The notes beneath the pieces are model-generated. The model made no database searches. It was not told the origin of the DNA and saw nothing but the letters and a program-made list of their open reading frames with translations. From Actinomycetes bacterium (lineage in GTDB: Bacteria > Actinomycetota > Coriobacteriia > Coriobacteriales > Eggerthellaceae), in the NCBI GenBank assembly GCA_023429565.1, contig JAEZDJ010000031.1:1-8815 (forward strand): DNA of 8,815 bases, read 5' to 3'. Within the stretch, counting starts at the first letter, position 1. Every line of letters begins with the position of its first letter. This document shows, in pieces, positions 1-5,384 of the stretch. A program made the translations under genes and the position numbers.

Positions 1-61
1 AGCTCGTCTTTCCGTTGCGTTTTGTCTTGCCCCCGCACGCAGGGCACTTCACTCTTTTCAT
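1..61 (-). CDS. Transposase N-terminus with zinc ribbon (partial, runs off the left edge)
   Basis: Only the first 20 codons lie in the window, starting at the ATG whose first base is 61 and reading leftwards. The peptide begins MKRVKCPACGGKTKRNGKTS. It has a Cys-x2-Cys knuckle at residues 6-9, then the basic RNGKTS stretch. This arrangement is typical of the N-terminal zinc ribbon of IS transposases such as IS1 InsA and IS1249/IS256-like enzymes, where a G-x-Q-R-x-x-C segment usually follows. The ribbon helps the transposase bind the element's ends. No clear Shine-Dalgarno sequence precedes the ATG. A perfect TATAAT lies about 22-27 bases upstream (83-88 on the minus strand) but without a good -35. 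The IS family cannot be named from 20 residues, and whether the gene is intact beyond the edge is unknown. Confidence 0.6.
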   Translation of the reverse strand, partial: MKRVKCPACGGKTKRNGKTS

Positions 62-133
62 GGACTCGATTGAACCATGAGGATTATAAGAGCGTGCTTT
101 TCGATCTGTGACCTGCGCTGTCAAGCCGGAATC

Positions 134-150
134 GGACACACATTCTTGCC
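134..150 (-). repeat. 17-bp direct repeat, copy 1; probable IS end
   Basis: On the minus strand the sequence is GGCAAGAATGTGTGTCC, beginning at 150. An identical copy lies at 224-240 in the same orientation, exactly 90 bp away. Copy 1 starts 89 bases upstream of the transposase ATG, which is where the terminal inverted repeat of the element should lie, and it begins with GG as many IS termini do. It is therefore the likely outer end of the element whose transposase runs off the left edge. The other end is outside the window, so the inverted-repeat relationship cannot be checked here. Confidence 0.5.
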
Positions 151-240
151 GACCTGTTGAAAACCGCTTTGACTTTTAACGCACTCTTTTTCGAAGGACT
201 ACCAGGTGTGATGGCTTCAAAATGGACACACATTCTTGCC
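151..240 (-). mobile_element. Second IS-end-like segment (probable relic), with 17-bp repeat copy 2 at 224-240
   Basis: The 17-bp repeat at 224-240 starts a 90-base segment that ends where copy 1 begins. Read on the minus strand, it resembles the leader of the neighbouring element in register. The 17 terminal bases are identical, TCGAAAA occurs at the same offset (bases 47-53 from the end), and an AT-rich TTAAAA sits where the other copy has TTATAAT. Most of the remaining bases differ. This fits a truncated relic of a related element, interrupted about where its transposase would start. A repeated regulatory motif is the alternative. The assignment is an inference from these positional matches. 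Confidence 0.35.
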
Positions 241-338
241 TATAACCCAGAACCGTTCGCCCTCAGCTTCGCAGAGTTGGCGGCCTTTTCCCCCAGCGTA
301 GGTTACAGGTCTTCTGCACTCAGGCCTTCCGCTGTTCA

Positions 339-351
339 AACATACTATGTT
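339..351. promoter_or_regulatory. Short inverted repeat upstream of the membrane-protein gene
   Basis: AACATA-C-TATGTT is a perfect 6-1-6 inverted repeat lying 52 bases before the start codon at 404. Size and position would suit a small operator for a dimeric repressor. No flanking promoter could be identified with confidence, and a 6-bp half-site can arise by chance. Role unproven. Confidence 0.2.
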
Positions 352-403
352 GTGATAGCTTAATCTCGTTGTCCTTCCCATTTATCATCCAGGAGACTGA
401 CCC

Positions 404-1660
404 ATGCAGGAGCCCACCAGCACTGAACCGAGCGCTGTGCCAGACGATGCCGTGCGCATTGACGCACCCGACCCTCAGCAGGAACCCGATCCGAACAGCC
501 CGCTCGATTCCATGAAGCTGCCCTGGCCGCTCAAGGTCTTCGGCATTCTCTGCATTCTGAGCGCGCTCGCCCTGCTTCCCCTTTTCGGCCTCATCATCGA
601 GCTTGTCGCCACGCTCTTGGGAGCAGCGCCGCCCTCAAGCGACTCGTCGGTCGCAAGCGCCATCATCTTCGCGGCCGACCTGCTGCTCATGACGGCATTG
701 ATCGTCATGTTCGTCGTGTTGGGCATACGCCTCCTCCGCAACAAGCGCCGGGGCGCCGCAATCCTGTCGGAAGTCATGATTGCCGTGCTCATACTCATCA
801 TCCTGTGCGACATCATGCTCAACGGCCTGGGCTCGGACCTCATTCCCTACGGAATCACGCTTGTCGTGCTCATCGCTCTGTCGAGTTACGTCGATCCCTC
901 TCTGGCAGAAGAGCGCAAGCTCAGGAACAAGCTGCGCATCATGGACGATCGCGTGCGAGCCGAAGACGGGACGCTTGGACGCGACGAGACAGGCAAGGGC
1001 TACATCAGCCTGAACTTCTTCAACCTCTTTTGGATATTTGTCGTATGCTGCGTGCTTGGCCTGGCTATCGAGACCGTATACCACGTTCTCGTGGTCAATC
1101 CTGGACACTACGAGGATCGGGCCGGCATGCTGTTCGGCCCGTTCTCCCCCATCTATGGGTTCGGTGCAGTGCTCATGACCATGGCCCTCAACCGCTTCCA
1201 TGACAAGAACATCATTCTCATCTTCTTGGTGAGCGCCGTGATTGGCGGCGCATTCGAGTACTTGGTCAGCTGGTTCATGCAGTTTGCCTTCGGCATCGTC
1301 GCCTGGGACTATTCGGGAACGTTCCTCTCCATCGACGGCCGAACGAACGGCATGTTCATGGCAATGTGGGGAGTCCTCGGCGTCGTCTGGATCAAATTCC
1401 TGCTTCCCTGGATGCTCAAGTTGGTCAACCTCATCCCCTGGAACCTGCGTTACACCGTGACCGCCATCTGCGCAGCCCTCATGATCATCGACGGAGGCAT
1501 GACGCTGCTGTCGCTTGACTGCTGGTATGAGCGCATGGCGGGCAACCCCCCGCAGTCTGCCGTCGAAGACTATTTTGCAGCCCACTTCGACAATCAGTAC
1601 ATGTCCGATCGGTTCCAAAGCATGTCTATCAACCCGGACAGCGCGACCCGCGCCCGCTAG
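404..1660 (+). CDS. Putative ABC-transporter type IV family membrane protein (PF06541-like), 418 aa
   Basis: This is a polytopic inner-membrane protein. The first 38 residues are Pro/Asp/Glu-rich and probably cytoplasmic. Hydrophobic segments follow at about 43-72, 86-111, 122-138 and 146-162. A charged loop (165-200, rich in Glu, Arg and Lys) separates them from a second membrane block at about 205-231, 249-264, 269-292, 317-338 and 350-372. The second block carries the features I associate with the 'putative ABC-transporter type IV' family: GPFSPIYGFGAVL at 245-257, FEY at 284-286, GIVAWDYSG at 297-305, then DGR and a W-G-x-L-G motif near 322-326. The family name is historical and no ATPase gene lies nearby, so transport is not established. 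The ATG at 404 is supported by AGGAG at 391-395, 8 bases upstream. The gene stands alone and is closed by a strong terminator. The extra N-terminal four-segment block makes it longer than the minimal family domain. Confidence 0.8.
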   Translation: MQEPTSTEPSAVPDDAVRIDAPDPQQEPDPNSPLDSMKLPWPLKVFGILCILSALALLPLFGLIIELVATLLGAAPPSSDSSVASAIIFAADLLLMTALIVMFVVLGIRLLRNKRRGAAILSEVMIAVLILIILCDIMLNGLGSDLIPYGITLVVLIALSSYVDPSLAEERKLRNKLRIMDDRVRAEDGTLGRDETGKGYISLNFFNLFWIFVVCCVLGLAIETVYHVLVVNPGHYEDRAGMLFGPFSPIYGFGAVLMTMALNRFHDKNIILIFLVSAVIGGAFEYLVSWFMQFAFGIVAWDYSGTFLSIDGRTNGMFMAMWGVLGVVWIKFLLPWMLKLVNLIPWNLRYTVTAICAALMIIDGGMTLLSLDCWYERMAGNPPQSAVEDYFAAHFDNQYMSDRFQSMSINPDSATRAR

Positions 1661-1676
1661 CGTTTCGTTATCCCTC

Positions 1677-1711
1677 AAGAAAGCACCCGACAGCGGGTGC
1701 TTTCTTTTTTT
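1677..1711 (+). terminator. Rho-independent terminator of the membrane-protein gene
   Basis: A 13-bp perfect stem, AAGAAAGCACCCG (1677-1689) pairing with CGGGTGCTTTCTT (1694-1706), closes on a 4-base loop. The right arm merges into a run of seven T residues (1705-1711). It begins 16 bases after the stop codon at 1660. This is a textbook intrinsic terminator and isolates the gene from the repair pair downstream. Confidence 0.93.
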
Positions 1712-1908
1712 GCCCAAATCCGAACAGGAAGGCTGTGCCATCTGCCGTCCTTGGGGCGGTGTCGGCCGGCCCGGCAATCCGTTCGAAACACCACCCATAC
1801 GGCGTGTCCCAATCCAGGCCTCCCCCTCCCAACGGGAATACAGCCATGCCGGCGCTCTGCCCTTTGACACGCTTCCCAAACAAGGCTACCTAAAACGAAC
1901 ATCCGTAC

Positions 1909-1937
1909 TTGACTTCGCGATGTTGGCTCCCTATCAT
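1909..1937 (+). promoter_or_regulatory. Sigma-70-type promoter for the radical SAM / DNA-metabolism operon
   Basis: The -35 box TTGACT (1909-1914) and the -10 box TATCAT (1932-1937) are each one base from consensus and separated by the optimal 17 bases. Transcription should start near 1944, about 29 bases before the start codon at 1973. A 5-bp inverted repeat, GCTCC (1926-1930) and GGAGC (1938-1942), flanks the -10 box exactly. The start site falls inside the SOS-box-like sequence at 1942-1955, so a bound repressor would block initiation. Confidence 0.7.
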
Positions 1938-1941
1938 GGAG

Positions 1942-1955
1942 CGAACAAATATTCG
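1942..1955 (+). promoter_or_regulatory. LexA/DinR SOS-box-like operator
   Basis: The sequence CGAACAAATATTCG matches 13 of 14 positions of the Gram-positive LexA (DinR) consensus CGAACRNRYGTTYG. The single mismatch is A for G at position 10. It covers the predicted transcription start. Two weaker, similar sequences lie beside it: CGAACGAACGGATG (1954-1967, 12 of 14) and CGAACATCCGTACT (1896-1909, 11 of 14, just upstream of the -35). Mycobacterial LexA uses the related TCGAAC-N4-GTTCGA. The match is read directly from the sequence; LexA control is an inference, well suited to a downstream DNA-repair-type operon. Confidence 0.55.
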
Positions 1956-1972
1956 AACGAACGGATGAACGC

Positions 1973-3415
1973 ATGGATATCATCGACAAGCTCGAGGTGT
2001 TGGCCGATGCGGCGAAATACGATGTGGCATGCACTTCGTCCGGCATTGACCGCGCAGCCCAAAAAGGCAAGCTCGGAAACACGCTGTCCGCCGGGTGCTG
2101 CCACAGCTTCGCAGCTGACGGACGCTGCATCACGCTGTTGAAGGTGCTCATGACCAACGTGTGCGTGTACGATTGTGCCTACTGCGTGAACCGCGTCAGC
2201 AACGAAGTCAGCCGCACAGCCTTCACCCCACGCGAATTGGCCGACCTCACCATTGCCTTCTATCGCCGCAATTACATAGAAGGCCTCTTTCTCAGCTCCG
2301 GCGTCATCCGCAGCCCCGATCACACTTCCGAACTCATGATCCAGTCGCTCTTGATCTTGCGGGAAGAATATGGGTTCCGGGGCTACATCCATGCAAAAGC
2401 CGTTCCCGGCTCATCGCCCGAGCTGGTTGACCGGCTGGGACACCTCGCTGACCGGATGAGCGTCAACCTTGAATTGCCTTCCCAGAAAAGCCTCAAGCTG
2501 CTGGCTCCCCAGAAAGAGAAGCATCATATCCTGGCGCCCATGAGGCAGATCCGAGACACCATGGCAGAAGATCATGACACGCGAGCCCTCATGAGGAAGA
2601 AAACGACCTACCTGGCCCCGGTCGCATCCCGAAAGAAGGACCGGGCATTCGTGCCCGCCGGACAGTCGACGCAGATGATCGTGGGCGCATCCTCTGAAAG
2701 CGATTTTCAGATACTGAACCTCTCTGCAGCGCTGTATCGCACGCTTGAACTCAAGCGGGTGTTTTTCAGCGCCTACACCCCCGTCAACGACGACGCGCGC
2801 CTGCCAGGAACCGACGCCCTGCAGCTCAACCGTGAGCACCGGCTCTACCAGGCCGACTGGCTGTTGCGATTCTACCGCTTCGACGTGACGGAGATCATCG
2901 ACGACCAGCACCCCTTTCTGGATCCCGATCTCGATCCCAAGGCGAATTGGGCCCTCAACCACCTCGACGTGTTCCCCATCGAGGTGAACACCGCCCCCTA
3001 CGAGGTGCTTTTGCGCGTTCCTGGCATTGGAGTGCGCGGAGCGCAGTCCATCGTGAGGGCACGGCGAGCGACCACGCTGAGGGAGCGTGAGCTCCGGAAG
3101 CTGGGGATCGCCTACAAGAGGGCCCGCTTCTTCATCACTTGCAATGGCTTCTATGCCGGATCTGGCGTCGACTTCTCGCGTCAGGGACTCCACGCCCAGC
3201 TTGCCGCCCCCATCAAGGGAGGCAGGCACGGACGCCGCGCGGATCGGTCCGTCCCGGGGCAGATGAGCCTGTTCGAAAGCGTCGAGGCTCCGGACAAGAA
3301 CCCCGCCAGCACCGGAACGGCACGGCGCTTGCCAAAACCTCCGGCAGCGGACTCCGCAGACGGGATCTACGGATGGCAACGCGCCCTTGATCGCCCAAAG
3401 GAGTCCTGCGCATGA
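1973..3415 (+). CDS. Putative DNA modification/repair radical SAM protein (TIGR03916-like), 480 aa
   Basis: A radical S-adenosylmethionine enzyme probably acting on DNA. The radical SAM cluster motif is C64-VYD-C68-AY-C71 (CX3CX2C). It is preceded by the family-typical segment with GCCHSFAADGRC (41-52) and followed by VNR (72-74). A helix-hairpin-helix DNA-binding motif lies at about 340-365 (TAPYEVLLRVPGIGVRGAQS), with GIG at 351-353. The sequence ARFFITCNGFYAG (384-396) near the end of the core is also family-like, followed by a poorly conserved tail of roughly 80 residues. Members of this family almost always sit beside a TIGR03915 protein, as here: the stop overlaps the next start as ATGA. 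The ATG at 1973 fits the promoter and the conserved N-terminus but has only a weak Shine-Dalgarno (CGGA, 9 bases upstream). The reaction and substrate of the family are not known to me. SOS control is suggested by the operator at 1942-1955. Confidence 0.9.
   Translation: MDIIDKLEVLADAAKYDVACTSSGIDRAAQKGKLGNTLSAGCCHSFAADGRCITLLKVLMTNVCVYDCAYCVNRVSNEVSRTAFTPRELADLTIAFYRRNYIEGLFLSSGVIRSPDHTSELMIQSLLILREEYGFRGYIHAKAVPGSSPELVDRLGHLADRMSVNLELPSQKSLKLLAPQKEKHHILAPMRQIRDTMAEDHDTRALMRKKTTYLAPVASRKKDRAFVPAGQSTQMIVGASSESDFQILNLSAALYRTLELKRVFFSAYTPVNDDARLPGTDALQLNREHRLYQADWLLRFYRFDVTEIIDDQHPFLDPDLDPKANWALNHLDVFPIEVNTAPYEVLLRVPGIGVRGAQSIVRARRATTLRERELRKLGIAYKRARFFITCNGFYAGSGVDFSRQGLHAQLAAPIKGGRHGRRADRSVPGQMSLFESVEAPDKNPASTGTARRLPKPPAADSADGIYGWQRALDRPKESCA
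3397..3403 (+). promoter_or_regulatory. Ribosome binding site of the second gene of the repair pair
   Basis: AAAGGAG lies 8 bases before the ATG at 3412, inside the last codons of the radical SAM gene. It is far stronger than the site of the first gene, so the second protein need not depend only on re-initiation at the ATGA overlap. It fixes the start at 3412. Confidence 0.8.
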
Positions 3416-4338
3416 GCGACGCCGCGCTTCCCGAGGAACCTCTCGCCCATGTTGCCTATTGCCATGACGGCACGCTGGAGGGACTGCTGTCGGCCGTGTT
3501 CGAGGCGTATGCCCGTCACGAGCGCCCGCAGGACATCATGGCCGAAGACCAGCTGCAGTTACGCTTGGGCCAGGCTCTTCGCCGCATTCCGACAGACGAG
3601 GCCCATGCCGAGCGCGTGCGTCGGGGAATCGTGCGCGTGGGCGGGACGGCAACCTTCGAGGCCGTCATGCAGGCGTCCCTCTCAGACGACCCCCACGCAG
3701 GAACCGCCGTCTACCGTTTCATCCGGCATGCCATGGCGCAGGGCCGCTCCCACAGCTGCACCGGATGCCCCCAGTCTCAGACGCGTTCGGGCGTGTGCCA
3801 GAGATCGTCATGTCCAAAGGCCACCCTCTCATCCAGCGCGTTCGATGACCCCACGCATCCAGACGTGGAGCCGCTCCATCGCCTTGCCCGGGCAGTCATG
3901 AACGAACGTCACCTCATGGTGCAATTCCTGCGCTTCGAGCACGTCGAGAACGGACTCTGGATAGCGCAATGCAATCCCAAGGCATCGGTCGTTCCGTTGC
4001 TCATGGATTGGTTTTGTGCCCGATTCAACACGCAGTCCTTCATCATCTACGATGAGACCCATCGGCTTGCCGGCGTCTATGGAGGCCACGCATGGCACCT
4101 GGTGCGCACCGAGGGACTCACGGTGCCCGATCAAGCCAGCGACGAACGGGTCATGCAAGCAGCTTGGAAACGGTTCTACCGCACCGTATCGATCGACGCG
4201 CGCTACAACCCAGAACTGCGTCGGCAGTTCATGCCTAAGCGCCTCTGGAAAAACATCCTCGAGATGCATGAAGATCTTCCAGGATCAGAACTTTCCCGGT
4301 CAGGAGAGGGAGGTGCGGAACGACTCTGGCGAGGATGA
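3412..4338 (+). CDS. TIGR03915-like putative DNA metabolism protein with a cysteine-rich insertion, 308 aa
   Basis: This is the usual partner of the radical SAM gene upstream and is translationally coupled to it (ATGA, with its own AAAGGAG). The family signatures are visible: YCHDGTLEGLLSAVFEAY (16-33), the segment around EAHAERVRRGI (63-73), FLRFEHVENGLWIA (172-185), FCARFNTQSFIIYDE (201-215), and QFMPKRLWKNILE (272-284) near the end. In UdgX-type proteins this domain can be fused to a uracil-DNA-glycosylase domain, so a DNA-repair role is inferred. No such C-terminal domain is present here. The odd part is an insertion at about 114-145 carrying C116, C119, C129 and C134 (CX2CX9CX4C), placed before the conserved DPTHPDVEPLHRLAR segment. 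As I recall the family, this region is a short loop without cysteines. The last 20 or so residues are Gly/Glu/Ser-rich and look non-conserved. Biochemical function is unknown. Confidence 0.85.
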   Translation: MSDAALPEEPLAHVAYCHDGTLEGLLSAVFEAYARHERPQDIMAEDQLQLRLGQALRRIPTDEAHAERVRRGIVRVGGTATFEAVMQASLSDDPHAGTAVYRFIRHAMAQGRSHSCTGCPQSQTRSGVCQRSSCPKATLSSSAFDDPTHPDVEPLHRLARAVMNERHLMVQFLRFEHVENGLWIAQCNPKASVVPLLMDWFCARFNTQSFIIYDETHRLAGVYGGHAWHLVRTEGLTVPDQASDERVMQAAWKRFYRTVSIDARYNPELRRQFMPKRLWKNILEMHEDLPGSELSRSGEGGAERLWRG

Positions 4339-4379
4339 GCCCGCGACGGCGCGCCCCCTTGTCCTGCGCTCGCGCGAGG

Positions 4380-4420
4380 CCTCCTTTGACCTCACCGAAC
4401 GCCGGTGAGGTCAAAGGAGG
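4380..4420. terminator. Perfect 18-bp inverted repeat between convergent genes; possible bidirectional terminator
   Basis: CCTCCTTTGACCTCACCG (4380-4397) and its exact complement (4403-4420) flank a 5-base loop (AACGC). The repeat lies where the plus-strand repair pair (stop 4336-4338) and the minus-strand string (stop 4392-4394) converge. One arm encodes the final residues of the PflX-like protein (PSFDLTG) and the stop TGA falls in the opposite arm. Neither strand has a T-run after the stem, so it is not a canonical intrinsic terminator. It may work with Rho, act as an RNA-stabilising hairpin, or be a repetitive palindrome. Confidence 0.55.
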
Positions 4421-5384
4421 GAATGAAGCTTTCCGCAGCCGTCTGTCCCTGTTGCCAAAAGTAGTCATCGAGGCCAAGGGAATCGGCATAGTCGAGCAGA
4501 CGCTCGTAGTCCTCCCCCGACACCGTGCGCGCAAGTTCGGGGCATTGACGCAGGACGCTGCGGGCCCCCTCGTCGCCCGCAGCGGCCGCACCAGCCAGAA
4601 CCGACGTGTATTGATTCATGAGCGACAACAGCACGGCAGAGCCATACCGCTCATGCACAAGACGAACGACGCGCATGGACTCGTCAAGGGCATCGGGCAA
4701 CATGAGGTGTCGCACCACGACGCCGCTCACGAGCCGCGGCATCCCTTCAACCTCGTCAAAAACCGGCACGCCCTTTTGCGCAAGCATCTCGTCCAACGCC
4801 GCAAGCGCGATTGCGGGATAATCGGGCGCATGCGAATAACGCGATGCCGTCGCCGAACCGGCGTACTTGAAATCGGTCAGATAGACGTCCACCGCATCTG
4901 CATTCGCCCGAATGGCATCGACCGTCTCGTAACCCGACGTGTTCCACACAACCGGCAGCACCAATCCCTTGAGCCTCGCCAGGCGAATGGCTTCACGGAC
5001 CTGTGGCGCATAGTGAGTTGGCGTGACCAGATTGATGTTGAGCGCTCGCTGCATCTGAAGATCCAGAAACATGTCAGCAAGGTGCTCCACCGACACTGCC
5101 TTGCCAACCCTGCCCGCGGCAATCGTGGCATTCTGGCAATAAGAGCATCTCAGCGGGCAGTTCGCAAAGAACACTGCACCGCTGCCACGCTCTCCGCTGA
5201 GCGGTGGTTCCTCCCAGAAATGAAGCGCGGCCCGGGCGACGTCCAGACTGTCGCCAGCGCCGCAGAATCCCCGCTCCCCCGCGGCCCGATCAGCACCGCA
5301 TGCTCTCGGGCACAGGGCGCACTCAGTTGGCAGAATAGGCGTCGATGCCGCCAGGGAATCCTCCATGGCCATGGCGATGCCCAT
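4392..5384 (-). CDS. PflX-type radical SAM protein (COG1313, pyruvate-formate-lyase-activase-like), 330 aa
   Basis: The radical SAM motif is C76-PLR-C80-SY-C83 followed by QNATI. The N-terminal C22-x2-C25-PRA-C29 and C41 (CX2CX3CX11C) come before LHFWEEPPLSG and GSGAVFFANC, the hallmark of the PflX group. Further family segments are NINLVTPTHYAP (116-127), VVWNTSGYE (145-153), DVYLTDFKYA (166-175), VVVRHLMLP (222-230) and the C-terminal IPSFDLTGV. The group resembles glycyl-radical-enzyme activases, but its substrate is generally unknown and no glycyl-radical enzyme is in this window. Start choice: ATGs lie at 5384, 5372 and 5366. GAAGG five bases before 5384 favours that one. The true N-terminus is uncertain by up to 6 residues, and an open frame extends further upstream without family likeness. 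The start overlaps the preceding gene by 62 bp, implying coupling. The gene ends inside the 4380-4420 hairpin. Confidence 0.88.
   Translation of the reverse strand: MGIAMAMEDSLAASTPILPTECALCPRACGADRAAGERGFCGAGDSLDVARAALHFWEEPPLSGERGSGAVFFANCPLRCSYCQNATIAAGRVGKAVSVEHLADMFLDLQMQRALNINLVTPTHYAPQVREAIRLARLKGLVLPVVWNTSGYETVDAIRANADAVDVYLTDFKYAGSATASRYSHAPDYPAIALAALDEMLAQKGVPVFDEVEGMPRLVSGVVVRHLMLPDALDESMRVVRLVHERYGSAVLLSLMNQYTSVLAGAAAAGDEGARSVLRQCPELARTVSGEDYERLLDYADSLGLDDYFWQQGQTAAESFIPSFDLTGVR

Larger units (their letters stand above)
62..403. other. Gene-free region between the transposase start and the membrane-protein gene
   Basis: No convincing gene is present in these 342 bases. The stretch holds the 5' leader of the transposase gene (62-150), a second diverged copy of an IS-end-like segment (151-240), and about 160 bases of upstream DNA for the gene at 404. 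A short open frame (157-363, plus strand) begins at TTG with no Shine-Dalgarno sequence. It crosses the 17-bp repeat, resembles nothing recognisable and is not called. Near the right end lie a 13-bp inverted repeat (339-351) and the ribosome binding site AGGAG (391-395). I could not identify a credible -35/-10 pair for the gene at 404. Confidence 0.6.

Noticed and set aside
83..124. TATAAT with TTGACA as a promoter for the transposase
   Set aside because: The two boxes (minus strand, 83-88 and 119-124) are 30 bases apart, too far for a sigma-70 promoter; the TATAAT alone is noted with the gene.
157..363. 68-codon plus-strand open frame with TTG start
   Set aside because: No ribosome binding site, no family likeness, and it crosses the IS-end-like repeat.
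359..388. TATCAT (383-388) as -10 box of the gene at 404
   Set aside because: The start site would fall in or after the ribosome binding site at 391-395, and there is no acceptable -35 element.
635..1879. Long minus-strand open frame antisense to the membrane-protein gene
   Set aside because: It runs through the terminator and the gene, lacks a ribosome binding site and hydrophobic or family features, and is a by-product of GC-rich codon bias on the opposite strand.
1712..1895. Possible small gene or RNA in the spacer after the terminator
   Set aside because: Open frames here continue from shadows of neighbours, none has a start with a ribosome binding site, and no convincing structured RNA could be drawn.
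2411..3379. Minus-strand open frame antisense to the radical SAM gene
   Set aside because: The plus-strand frame carries clear CX3CX2C and helix-hairpin-helix motifs; the antisense product resembles nothing.
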